Shown piece after piece: positions 8,104 to 14,957 of a stretch of 25,500 nt of DNA. The translations under genes and the position numbers were made by a program. Below the pieces are notes generated by a model, which searched no databases, was not told the origin of the DNA, and worked only from the letters and a program-made list of their open reading frames with translations. The DNA is taken from NCBI GenBank assembly GCA_945787485.1, contig CALZHV010000007.1:1-25500 (forward strand). The letters run 5' to 3'. This DNA is from an uncultured Lachnospiraceae bacterium. GTDB taxonomy: Bacteria > Bacillota > Clostridia > Lachnospirales > Lachnospiraceae. How positions within the stretch are numbered: position 1 is the stretch's first letter; each line of letters opens with the position of its first letter.

Positions 8104-8520
8104 ATGTCTAACAGCGAAAATTTTCAAGGTGTAGTTGAATCTCTGTTAAAAGGTATGGATAATGTATTATCCACTAAAACAGTAGTCGGAGAACCTACTC
8201 AAATTGGTGATACCATCATTGTCCCTCTCGTCGATGTTGCTTTTGGCGTTGGAGCAGGAACGGGAAGTAATAAACAAAAATCATCTATCACAGGTGCCGG
8301 CGGTTTAGGCGGAAAAATGACACCCAGCGCAGTTTTGGTAATAAATAACGGTTACACAAAGCTTGTCAATATTAAAAATCAGGATGCTGTGACGAAAGTT
8401 CTGGATATGATTCCTGATCTTGTGGATAAGTTTACAAAGCCAAAAGATAAGTCTGAAATATCAGATGATAAGGTAGTAGATATCGCATTCCCTGAAGATG
8501 AGAATTCTCAAAGCGAATAA
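8104..8520 (+). CDS. ytfJ: YtfJ/GerW family sporulation protein
   Basis: 138 aa, close to the family norm. The N-terminal VESLLKGMDNVLSTKTVVGEP and IIVPLVDVAFGVGAG, the glycine-rich middle (about 50-75), and SAVLVINNGYTKLVNI are the typical YtfJ blocks. YtfJ is made during sporulation in B. subtilis, and GerW of B. megaterium is needed for spore germination by certain routes; the biochemical role is unclear. The last 20 residues are acidic and not conserved. AGGAGG lies 8 bp before the start and the gene follows the YtfI-like gene by 2 bp, so they are co-translated. Confidence 0.88.
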   Translation: MSNSENFQGVVESLLKGMDNVLSTKTVVGEPTQIGDTIIVPLVDVAFGVGAGTGSNKQKSSITGAGGLGGKMTPSAVLVINNGYTKLVNIKNQDAVTKVLDMIPDLVDKFTKPKDKSEISDDKVVDIAFPEDENSQSE

Positions 8521-8558
8521 TGCATATAATAGAGCAAGATAATTATGAAAATTAATAT

Positions 8559-8699
8559 ATGAAGAAATTCATAGGCTTGATATCATTTATGATTGCTATC
8601 GGAATGCTAATCATGCTTTTGATATGTAATCGTTTTTTGGGACTGATTCTTATTGCTATACTTTTATTTATAGGATACAGCTGTATGAGTAGTGACTAA
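8559..8699 (+). CDS. Small two-helix membrane protein (46 aa)
   Basis: A 46-codon frame from ATG 8559 to TAA 8697-8699 encodes a basic start (MKKF) and two hydrophobic helices (about 5-23 and 26-42) split by CNR, ending MSSD. The pattern of a short KK start, GIGM-like turn and IGY near the end resembles small hydrophobic proteins I recall as common in Clostridia, though no name is known to me. Evidence for translation is the fit between the 38-bp gap after ytfJ and the 13-bp gap to the next gene, and the uniformly hydrophobic codons. The ribosome site is poor (only an A/G-rich stretch), which lowers confidence. A TATAAT at 8525-8530 lacks a good -35. Confidence 0.6.
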   Translation: MKKFIGLISFMIAIGMLIMLLICNRFLGLILIAILLFIGYSCMSSD

Positions 8700-8712
8700 G
8701 AGGATTATTGTA

Positions 8713-9240
8713 ATGATTGATTGGAAAGAAATAGCCGAAACGGATGACATAGAAAAGCTTAAAGAAGCCAAGTTATGGCTATTTCGTGAAAATATCCGAT
8801 TAGAAAATGAAAAAAAAGAATTAAATATTACACGTGAACGTTTTCTGAATGAACGTGTAGTATTTCAACGAGAACTTGATTCCTTAAACAAGAGAACTGT
8901 CCAGGAACGGCAAAGACTAAAGGAAGAAAATCTGTTTTTTGAAAAGAAAATGGACATCCTTAAAGACGGTTTCCGGCAATTGGAGGCAGACCGCAAAGCT
9001 CTTGAAAATAAAAAAAGATTGATGGAAGAAGAGAGCAGAAAAGCGTTGGGAAAAGGAACAGATGGTACCGGCTCTGAAGAGATTGCGAAACGATTGTTTA
9101 AGGGAATCAATAATATACTGGTACTGAGGAAAAGATATCGTGATTTGGTTAAGATTTATCATCCTGACAATATTTTCGGCGATGAGGAATTAGTACAAAT
9201 GATTAATAAAGAGTATATTAGAAGAAAAGAAGAATTGTAA
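8713..9240 (+). CDS. Coiled-coil protein with C-terminal partial J-domain (HPD)
   Basis: 175 aa. Residues about 14-110 are almost entirely charged heptad-like helix (KLKEAKLWLFRENI through RLMEEESRKALG), indicating a long coiled coil. After a flexible GKGTDGTGSEE segment, about 125-175 read RKRYRDLVKIYHPDN, then EELVQMINKEY, which matches helix II, the HPD loop (150-152) and helix III of a J-domain, the part of DnaJ that stimulates Hsp70 ATPase. Helix I is less clear. So it may recruit DnaK to a coiled-coil partner, but this is inference. The ATG at 8713 has AAGAGG 9 bp before it; an upstream in-frame GTG at 8692 overlaps the small membrane gene. A terminator follows. Confidence 0.75.
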   Translation: MIDWKEIAETDDIEKLKEAKLWLFRENIRLENEKKELNITRERFLNERVVFQRELDSLNKRTVQERQRLKEENLFFEKKMDILKDGFRQLEADRKALENKKRLMEEESRKALGKGTDGTGSEEIAKRLFKGINNILVLRKRYRDLVKIYHPDNIFGDEELVQMINKEYIRRKEEL

Positions 9241-9258
9241 AGAAAACTTAGTAATCAA

Positions 9259-9284
9259 AAAGCAGGTCAACGACCTGCTTTCTT
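9259..9284. terminator. Bidirectional terminator between the HPD protein and rpmB
   Basis: A perfect 10-bp inverted repeat (9259-9268 with 9272-9281) with a 3-base loop is flanked by A-rich sequence on the left and T-rich on the right. It lies in the gap between two converging genes, so either direction can be served. The outer AATCAAA/TTTGATT arms extend the helix with a small bulge. Confidence 0.8.
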
Positions 9285-9309
9285 TGATTGCTTCATTATC
9301 ATTTGAAAG

Positions 9310-9495
9310 TTATGCTCTTTCAACCCTACCTGATTTCAGGCAGCTGGTGCAAACATGCATCTTCTTTGCAACACCATTCACTTTGCACTTTACATTCTTT
9401 ACATTAGAGTTCCACATTGCATTGCTTCTTCTATGTGAATGGCTTACATTATTACCAAAATGAACGCCTTTTCCACAAACATCACACTTAGCCAT
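9310..9495 (-). CDS. rpmB: 50S ribosomal protein L28 (zinc-ribbon form)
   Basis: 61 aa, the normal length for L28. The sequence begins MAKCDVCGKG and contains GNNVSHSHRRSNAMWNSN, the conserved L28 core, then MHVCTSCLKSGRVERA. Cysteine pairs C4/C7 and C49/C52 form the zinc ribbon of the C+ type; C37 is extra. L28 sits in the large ribosomal subunit. AAGGAGG precedes the start by 7 bp. The gene is alone and diverges from the Asp23 operon, with its own promoter. Confidence 0.97.
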   Translation of the reverse strand: MAKCDVCGKGVHFGNNVSHSHRRSNAMWNSNVKNVKCKVNGVAKKMHVCTSCLKSGRVERA

Positions 9496-9536
9496 TTTGA
9501 CACCTCCTTAACTATAAGTAAGTTCACAACATTGAT

Positions 9537-9565
9537 ATAGTAACAGAAATGAAGTGGAAAAGCAA
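9537..9565 (-). promoter_or_regulatory. rpmB promoter with extended -10
   Basis: Minus strand TTGCTT (9560-9565) and TACTAT (9537-9542) are 17 bp apart, and TG one base before the -10 makes it an extended -10. The start codon is 42 bp further. The -35 overlaps one copy of the GTGGAAAAGC repeat. Confidence 0.6.
9554..9563 (+). repeat. GTGGAAAAGC direct repeat, copy 1 (over the rpmB -35)
   Basis: First of two identical 10-base copies in the divergent promoter region; this one overlaps the -35 of rpmB. The second copy lies at 9614-9623, exactly 60 bp away. Could be a binding site for a shared regulator, or chance. Confidence 0.4.
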
Positions 9566-9611
9566 GTGAAAAAAATACTTTTTTAATTTTTTATATTTTT
9601 ATATTTCTTTT

Positions 9612-9641
9612 TTGTGGAAAAGCTGTTAATATATTTAATAT
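9612..9641 (+). promoter_or_regulatory. Candidate promoter for the Asp23-FakA operon
   Basis: TTGTGG (9612-9617) and TAATAT (9636-9641) are 18 bp apart. It lies about 55 bp before the ATG at 9696. The DNA between it and the rpmB promoter (9564-9613) is nearly all A/T in runs of 5-7, which may bend the DNA or act as an UP element for both promoters. Confidence 0.4.
9614..9623 (+). repeat. GTGGAAAAGC direct repeat, copy 2 (over the Asp23 operon -35)
   Basis: Second identical copy; it overlaps the -35 of the forward promoter. With the preceding T it reads TGTGGAAAA, one base from a DnaA box in reverse orientation (TGTGGATAA). Confidence 0.4.
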
Positions 9642-9695
9642 ATGTCTTTTTTGATGTATTAGATTTCACCATTTGGAAAGGAAAAGGTATAGAAT

Positions 9696-10055
9696 ATGAA
9701 AGGTTCTTCTCTGAATACTCATATGGGAAATATTGTCATTGACAATGAAGTAATTGCACAATATGCAGGTAGTGTAGCCGTTGAATGCTTTGGTATTGTT
9801 GGCATGGCAGGTATCAGTGTAAAAGACGGTTTTGTTCGACTGTTAAACAGGGAGAGCATCACCAGAGGAATCAATGTTACAATTCAAAATAATAAGCTTA
9901 TTCTGGATTTTCATGTAATTGTAGCTTATGGAGTAAGCATTCTTGCAGTGACAGAGAATTTGATTGACAGTGTAAAATATAAGGTAGAAGAATTTACAGG
10001 TATTGAAATAAAAAAGATAAACATCTATGTCGATGGTGTCAGAGTAATTGATTAA
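9696..10055 (+). CDS. Asp23/Gls24 family protein (YloU-like)
   Basis: 119 aa, matching YloU of Bacillus and clostridial homologues. The core reads VIAQYAGSVAVECFGIVGMAG near residues 18-38, and ends with VEEFTGIEIKKINIYVDGVRVID, the usual Asp23 tail. The family is linked to envelope stress and alkaline shock, and in staphylococci Asp23 associates with the membrane; biochemical function is unclear. Its place immediately ahead of FakA is conserved across Firmicutes (yloU-yloV). The FakA ribosome site overlaps its stop codon. Confidence 0.9.
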   Translation: MKGSSLNTHMGNIVIDNEVIAQYAGSVAVECFGIVGMAGISVKDGFVRLLNRESITRGINVTIQNNKLILDFHVIVAYGVSILAVTENLIDSVKYKVEEFTGIEIKKINIYVDGVRVID

Positions 10056-10068
10056 GGAGGAATTATTT

Positions 10069-11760
10069 GTGAGCTTAAATAATATCGACGCTAAGATGCT
10101 ATCTAAAATGTTCTTAGCTGGGGCTAAAAATCTTGAAAATAAAAAGGAATGGATTAACGAATTGAATGTTTTTCCGGTACCTGACGGTGATACCGGTACC
10201 AATATGACTATGACAATTATGTCCGCTTGTAAGGAAGTTATCGCGTTGGGGGATAATCCGACGATGGATGCACTTTGTAAAGCCATTTCCAGCGGATCTC
10301 TTCGCGGTGCAAGAGGAAATTCCGGAGTAATCCTGTCACAGCTTTTTAGAGGATTTACGAAAAGTATCAAAGAATATAATAATCTTACAATTGATGCTAT
10401 AGCTGATTCCTTTGAGCGCGCGGTTGAAACTGCTTATAAAGCAGTAATGAAGCCTAAGGAAGGTACTATCTTAACAGTTGCAAAGGGAGCTGCCGAAAAG
10501 GCAAGAGAGTTGCAAAAAAGCGGAGCTTCTGATATGGAAGCTTACTTAACGGAAATATTGGAGCATGCAAAATTTGTCTTGAGCCAAACACCCGAAATGC
10601 TTCCTGTTTTAAAGCAGGCAGGTGTAGTTGATTCCGGAGGACAGGGCCTTGTTGAAGTACTCTCAGGCGCATTAGATGCTTATCTTGGCAAAGAAATTGA
10701 TTTGAGTTTTCAAGCACCTGCTGAAGGAACCGTATCCAAAAGCTCAAGAGAGGTACAGGCTGAGGCAGACATCAAGTTCGGTTATTGTACAGAGTTTATT
10801 ATTTTATTGAATAAAACCTTTAACATAAAGTCAGAAATGGATTTCAAGGCATATCTTGAGTCGATTGGTGATTCCATTGTATGCGTAGCAGATGAAGATG
10901 TCGTTAAGGTACACGTGCATACCAATGATCCCGGCCTTGCCATTCAAAAAGCGTTGAAATACGGTGCGTTATCTAATATGAAAATAGATAATATGCGTTT
11001 AGAACATCAGGAAAAGTTGTTTAAGATGGAAGAAAAGGAAAAATCTTCCAAGCCTGATTCCAAAACAATTACTGAAGAGCAAAAATCCAATGAGCCTATG
11101 AAGGATTACGGATTTATCGCTGTATCTGCCGGAGATGGTATGAATGAAATATTCAGGAGTCTTGGAGCAGATTACATTATTGAGGGCGGTCAGACAATGA
11201 ATCCAAGTACTGCAGATATTTTGGATGCGGTCGACAAAGTAAATGCTAAAACAATTTTTGTATTACCTAACAATAAAAATATAATTCTTGCAGCAAATCA
11301 GGCTTCAGAATTATCTACTGAGAAGGATGTACTTGTCATTCCTACAAAAACGATACCTCAAGGTATTACCGCAATCATTAATTTTGTCGCTGAAATGACA
11401 CCTGATGAAAATGAAGAAAACATGATTCGTGAAATATCAAATGTCAGCACAGGACAAGTGACATATGCTGTTCGTGATACAATGATTGACGATAAAGAGA
11501 TAAAGAAGGGTGACTACATGGGTATCGGAGATAAAGGTATTTTAGATGTGGGTACCGATATCAGTAAAGTTGCACTTAATACAATCAAAGAGATGGTCAC
11601 TGACGAATCTGAATTGATTAGTATTTATTTCGGAAGTGACGTAAATGAAGAGGATGCCGAAAGCTTGAGAGCTATGGTAGAAGAAGAGATTTCTTCCTGC
11701 GATATTGAATTGCAGTATGGCGGACAGCCTATTTATTATTATGTAATGTCTGTTGAATAA
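10069..11760 (+). CDS. fakA: Fatty acid kinase ATP-binding subunit FakA (DhaL/DAK2 family, YloV)
   Basis: 563 aa. An N-terminal DhaL (DAK2) domain carries FPVPDGDTGTNM (35-46), whose D39 and D41 with neighbouring residues bind Mg-ADP, and GARGNSGVILSQLFRG (80-95). The middle domain has C240 and H282/H284 (KVHVHTNDPG), the zinc ligands described for S. aureus FakA. The C-terminal part (about 340-563) is DegV-like. FakA phosphorylates a fatty acid held by a FakB (DegV) protein to give acyl-phosphate for phospholipid synthesis. A DegV/FakB protein is encoded three kilobases on, in the same cluster. Start is GTG at 10069, AAGGAGG 8 bp before; the upstream in-frame start at 10048 has no ribosome site and overlaps the previous gene. 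A hairpin follows the stop. Confidence 0.9.
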   Translation: MSLNNIDAKMLSKMFLAGAKNLENKKEWINELNVFPVPDGDTGTNMTMTIMSACKEVIALGDNPTMDALCKAISSGSLRGARGNSGVILSQLFRGFTKSIKEYNNLTIDAIADSFERAVETAYKAVMKPKEGTILTVAKGAAEKARELQKSGASDMEAYLTEILEHAKFVLSQTPEMLPVLKQAGVVDSGGQGLVEVLSGALDAYLGKEIDLSFQAPAEGTVSKSSREVQAEADIKFGYCTEFIILLNKTFNIKSEMDFKAYLESIGDSIVCVADEDVVKVHVHTNDPGLAIQKALKYGALSNMKIDNMRLEHQEKLFKMEEKEKSSKPDSKTITEEQKSNEPMKDYGFIAVSAGDGMNEIFRSLGADYIIEGGQTMNPSTADILDAVDKVNAKTIFVLPNNKNIILAANQASELSTEKDVLVIPTKTIPQGITAIINFVAEMTPDENEENMIREISNVSTGQVTYAVRDTMIDDKEIKKGDYMGIGDKGILDVGTDISKVALNTIKEMVTDESELISIYFGSDVNEEDAESLRAMVEEEISSCDIELQYGGQPIYYYVMSVE

Positions 11761-11769
11761 CAAAGTTAG

Positions 11770-11797
11770 AAAATGCCTGAAAAGGCATTTTCTTTTA
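11770..11797 (+). terminator. Terminator-like hairpin between fakA and recG
   Basis: A perfect 9-bp stem (11770-11778 with 11783-11791) with a GAAA tetraloop is followed by TCTTTTA. It could attenuate transcription into recG. Its T run is short, so partial read-through is likely. Confidence 0.6.
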
Positions 11798-11818
11798 CCC
11801 AAAATTATGAGGTTGTAT

Positions 11819-13876
11819 ATGAATTCTGAAACTCCCATTATACAGATAAAAGGAATTGGAGAGAAGACAAAATCACTATATGCAAAGCTGGGAATAGAGA
11901 CAGCCGGTGATTTATTACATACATTTCCCAGGGATTATGAAATGTATGAACTTCCTATTAAAATTTCTCAGGCCAAATCAGGATATGTTTGTGCAATATA
12001 TGCCTATGTCACTAGTATTCCTAATGAAAAGAAAGTAAGGAAGCTTAGTATTTTGAATGTAAATATCAGTGACGGAACAGGAAGCATGCAGCTTACCTTT
12101 TTCAATATGCCGTTTTTGAAAAAGACCTTGAAGCAAGGTGGGTATTATGTTTTTCGGGGGACAGCGGAAAAACGCGGTAATCTGCTCATTATGGAACAAC
12201 CCAAAATTTTCTCATACGAGGATTATCGAAAGCAGTGCAATGTCCTTTTGCCAAAATACTCATTGACAAAGGGACTGACCAATCAGACCTTCCAAAAAAA
12301 CGTAAAAGCTGTATTATCTCAGTATGAATTTCAGGAAGAATATCTTCCGCAGACAATTCTGGATCAATATTCACTAAAACATGATAGGGAAGCTATAGAG
12401 ACGATTCATTTTCCCGATAATTTTGATGAGTTGCTGAATGCGAGAAAACGTCTGGTTTTTAATGAGTTTTTTTCTTTTTTGCTTTTGATGAAGAGAAACA
12501 AAGCCCAAAATGACCATATACAGAATCAATTCAGAATGTTTGAAACAGCTGATACTGTCAGATTCTTAGAGCAACTACCGTTTCCGTTAACAAAGGCGCA
12601 AAAAAAGGTATGGCAGGAAATACGGGAAGATTTGGGTAGTTCCCACTGCATGAACCGATTGATTCAGGGAGATGTTGGATCCGGAAAAACCATAATCGCG
12701 GTATTAGCACTTTTGATGACTGCTGCAAACGGCTATCAGGGTGCACTTATGGCCCCCACGGAAGTGTTAGCGGTCCAACACTATGAAACCATAAAAGAAT
12801 ATATCAATTTGTATCATATTAATTTATCTCCTGTTTTACTGGTAGGTTCCATGACTGTTAAGGAAAAAAAGGATGCTTACGAAAAAATTCGAACGAAGGA
12901 AGCTAATCTGGTAATCGGAACACATGCAGTGATTCAGGAAAAGGTTGAATTTCAATCTCTTGCATTAGTTGTAACAGATGAACAGCATAGGTTTGGTGTA
13001 CATCAAAGAGAAGCATTGGCCGAAAAGGGAAAAGATCCCCACATTCTTGTTATGAGTGCTACACCAATCCCCAGAACACTGGCAATTATTTTGTATGGAG
13101 ATTTGCATATTTCGATCATTGATGAATTGCCCACAGGACGGTTGCCCATCAAAAATTGTGTTGTAAACACTTCTTATCGCACCAAAGCCTATCAATTTAT
13201 TGCAAAACAGGTAGAAGAAGGGCGCCAGGTATATGTCATATGTCCACAGGTGGAAGAAGGAGAAATGGACCAACTGGAAAATGTAGTTGATTATACAGAG
13301 AAAATACGTCAGGCATTACCTCCATCTGTACAGGTGGCATATTTACACGGCAAAATGAGACCGGCAGACAAAAACAGAATTATGGAGGAATTTGCGTCAC
13401 ATGCCATAGATGTTTTGGTATCTACTACAGTAATTGAAGTAGGCATCAATGTGCCCAATGCTACTGTAATGATGGTAGAAAACGCAGAAAGATTCGGATT
13501 GGCTCAGCTGCATCAGCTCAGAGGCAGAGTGGGAAGAGGAGAACATCAAAGCTATTGCATCTTTGTCTCTACGAAAGAAAATGAAGAGACTATGAAAAGG
13601 CTTCAGATACTAAATCAGTCAAATGACGGTTTCTATATTGCCTCCCAGGACTTAAAGCTTCGGGGACCGGGAGATATGTTTGGCATACGCCAAAGCGGAG
13701 AATTTGCTTTTCGGTTAGGTGATATTTATACTGATGCAGATGTGTTAAAGGAAGCTTCAGATGCAGTAAATTACTTATTTGAATCTGACCCTGATTTTTC
13801 AAGTGAGGAAAATCGAAAGTTATCAGATTATTTCCAAACCCATAACAGAAATAAGGTTGACTTTAGAAGCATATAA
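11819..13876 (+). CDS. recG: ATP-dependent DNA helicase RecG
   Basis: 685 aa, the usual RecG length. The N-terminal wedge/OB domain includes LLHTFPRDYE and a helix-hairpin-helix-like IIQIKGIGEKT at the very start. The superfamily 2 helicase motifs are intact: GDVGSGKT (284-291), DEQH (387-390) followed by RFGVHQRE, SATPIPRTLA, TTVIEVGINVPNA and QLHQLRGRVGRG. The RecG C-terminal signature DLKLRGPGDMFGIRQSG is present. It drives reversal of stalled forks and branch migration. The ATG at 11819 has GAGG 6 bp before it; in-frame starts at 11753 (TTG) and 11807 lack a ribosome site and the first lies across the hairpin. Confidence 0.96.
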   Translation: MNSETPIIQIKGIGEKTKSLYAKLGIETAGDLLHTFPRDYEMYELPIKISQAKSGYVCAIYAYVTSIPNEKKVRKLSILNVNISDGTGSMQLTFFNMPFLKKTLKQGGYYVFRGTAEKRGNLLIMEQPKIFSYEDYRKQCNVLLPKYSLTKGLTNQTFQKNVKAVLSQYEFQEEYLPQTILDQYSLKHDREAIETIHFPDNFDELLNARKRLVFNEFFSFLLLMKRNKAQNDHIQNQFRMFETADTVRFLEQLPFPLTKAQKKVWQEIREDLGSSHCMNRLIQGDVGSGKTIIAVLALLMTAANGYQGALMAPTEVLAVQHYETIKEYINLYHINLSPVLLVGSMTVKEKKDAYEKIRTKEANLVIGTHAVIQEKVEFQSLALVVTDEQHRFGVHQREALAEKGKDPHILVMSATPIPRTLAIILYGDLHISIIDELPTGRLPIKNCVVNTSYRTKAYQFIAKQVEEGRQVYVICPQVEEGEMDQLENVVDYTEKIRQALPPSVQVAYLHGKMRPADKNRIMEEFASHAIDVLVSTTVIEVGINVPNATVMMVENAERFGLAQLHQLRGRVGRGEHQSYCIFVSTKENEETMKRLQILNQSNDGFYIASQDLKLRGPGDMFGIRQSGEFAFRLGDIYTDADVLKEASDAVNYLFESDPDFSSEENRKLSDYFQTHNRNKVDFRSI

Positions 13877-13937
13877 AGATAAAATATTTTTGTCATATTT
13901 TTATCATCGCAAATATGTTATGACATGGAGGATAAGC

Positions 13938-14798
13938 ATGAAGATAGCAGTTGTAACTGACAGTAACAGCGGGATTACACAGTCAGATGCAAAGGAAATT
14001 GGCGTGTTTGTTTTGCCAATGCCTTTTATGATTAATGGAGATACTTTTTATGAGGATATTGATCTGTCTCAGGAAGAGTTTTATAGAATGTTGGAAAACG
14101 GAGGAGATATCAGCACCAGTCAGCCTTCTCCCGAAGCGGTAATGAATTTGTGGGATGAAATCCTAAGAGATTATGATGAGATTGTTCACATTCCTATGAG
14201 CAGCGGACTTTCCGGTTCATGTCAAAGCGCAATGATGTTGGCTGAAGAATATGATGGAAGGGTTCAAGTTGTCAATAATCAACGAATCTCAGTTACACAG
14301 CGCCAATCTTGTCTTGATGCCAAGCTTTTGATTGAGCGGGGAATGAATGCAAGGGAAATCAAAGATTTTCTGGAGGCAGATAAGTTTAACAGCAGTATTT
14401 ACATCATGTTGGATACTCTTTATTATTTAAAGAAGGGCGGGCGTATTACACCTGCTGCAGCGGCAATCGGTACTATGCTGAGGTTAAAACCTGTTTTGCA
14501 GATTCAGGGAGAAAAGCTGGATGCTTTTGCAAAGGCGAGAACTACAACTCAGGGCAAATCCATTATGATTAATGCTATAAAAAATGATATAGAAAATCGT
14601 TTTGGGGGTATGACAGAGGAAAAGGGAATCTGGCTTCAGATTGCACATACGCACAACGAATCGGAAGCACTTATTTTAAAGCAGGAGTTGCAGGAAGCTT
14701 TCCCGGGTTATGACATTCATATGGATCCTCTTTCACTAAGTGTAGCTTGCCACATCGGCCCCGGCGCACTGGCTGTTGCCTGTTCAAAAAAGATTTAA
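13938..14798 (+). CDS. DegV family protein (FakB-type fatty acid-binding subunit)
   Basis: 286 aa, typical for the family. It opens with KIAVVTDSNSGITQSDAKEIG, followed by DISTSQPSPEAV (residues about 57-68) and IPMSSGLSGSCQSA, the DegV fatty-acid head-group pocket motifs, then LYYLKKGGRIT. DegV/FakB proteins deliver a fatty acid to FakA. With fakA two genes upstream, this may be its partner; many Firmicutes carry several FakB paralogues, so which one serves FakA is not settled. GGAGG lies 6 bp before the ATG at 13938; the longer frame from 13779 overlaps recG and is not credible. A strong terminator follows. Confidence 0.9.
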   Translation: MKIAVVTDSNSGITQSDAKEIGVFVLPMPFMINGDTFYEDIDLSQEEFYRMLENGGDISTSQPSPEAVMNLWDEILRDYDEIVHIPMSSGLSGSCQSAMMLAEEYDGRVQVVNNQRISVTQRQSCLDAKLLIERGMNAREIKDFLEADKFNSSIYIMLDTLYYLKKGGRITPAAAAIGTMLRLKPVLQIQGEKLDAFAKARTTTQGKSIMINAIKNDIENRFGGMTEEKGIWLQIAHTHNESEALILKQELQEAFPGYDIHMDPLSLSVACHIGPGALAVACSKKI

Positions 14799-14804
14799 TT
14801 CAGT

Positions 14805-14836
14805 AGGTGTTGTCTTGTTTAGACAACACCTTTTTT
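14805..14836 (+). terminator. Strong Rho-independent terminator after the DegV gene
   Basis: An 11-bp perfect stem (14805-14815 with 14821-14831) with a 5-base loop runs straight into six T residues. It closes the Asp23-FakA-RecG-DegV cluster. Confidence 0.88.
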
Positions 14837-14878
14837 CGTAGATATTGTATCGAAACACTATGCAACACACTAGATTTA

Positions 14879-14887
14879 TGGTATAAT
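14879..14887 (+). promoter_or_regulatory. Extended -10 promoter of the topoisomerase operon
   Basis: TGGTATAAT (14879-14887) is a perfect extended -10. The -35 zone (about 14859-14865, ATGCAA) is poor, typical of extended -10 promoters. The transcript should begin near 14894, giving a leader of about 60 nt with the hairpin at 14899-14937. Confidence 0.65.
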
Positions 14888-14898
14888 TTATTATTACA

Positions 14899-14937
14899 GG
14901 CGAATTATGTGATTTGTCAGATTTAAGTAATCTCGCC
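14899..14937 (+). promoter_or_regulatory. Leader hairpin upstream of the GyrB/ParE-like gene
   Basis: GGCGAATTA (14899-14907) pairs with TAAT and TCGCC (14928-14931 and 14933-14937) around a single bulged C, with a 20-base loop. It lies right after the predicted transcript start, where 5' stems often stabilise mRNA. Confidence 0.35.
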
Positions 14938-14957
14938 AAATAAGGAGTGTTATTTTC

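Noticed and set aside
8525..8530. Perfect TATAAT after ytfJ
   Set aside because: No matching -35 at a suitable distance and no TGn extension with the right spacing; AT-rich gaps often contain this hexamer.
9843..10370. A 175-codon reading frame on the minus strand
   Set aside because: It lies fully opposite the Asp23 and FakA genes, which have clear family motifs and ribosome sites; its translation shows no recognisable domain.
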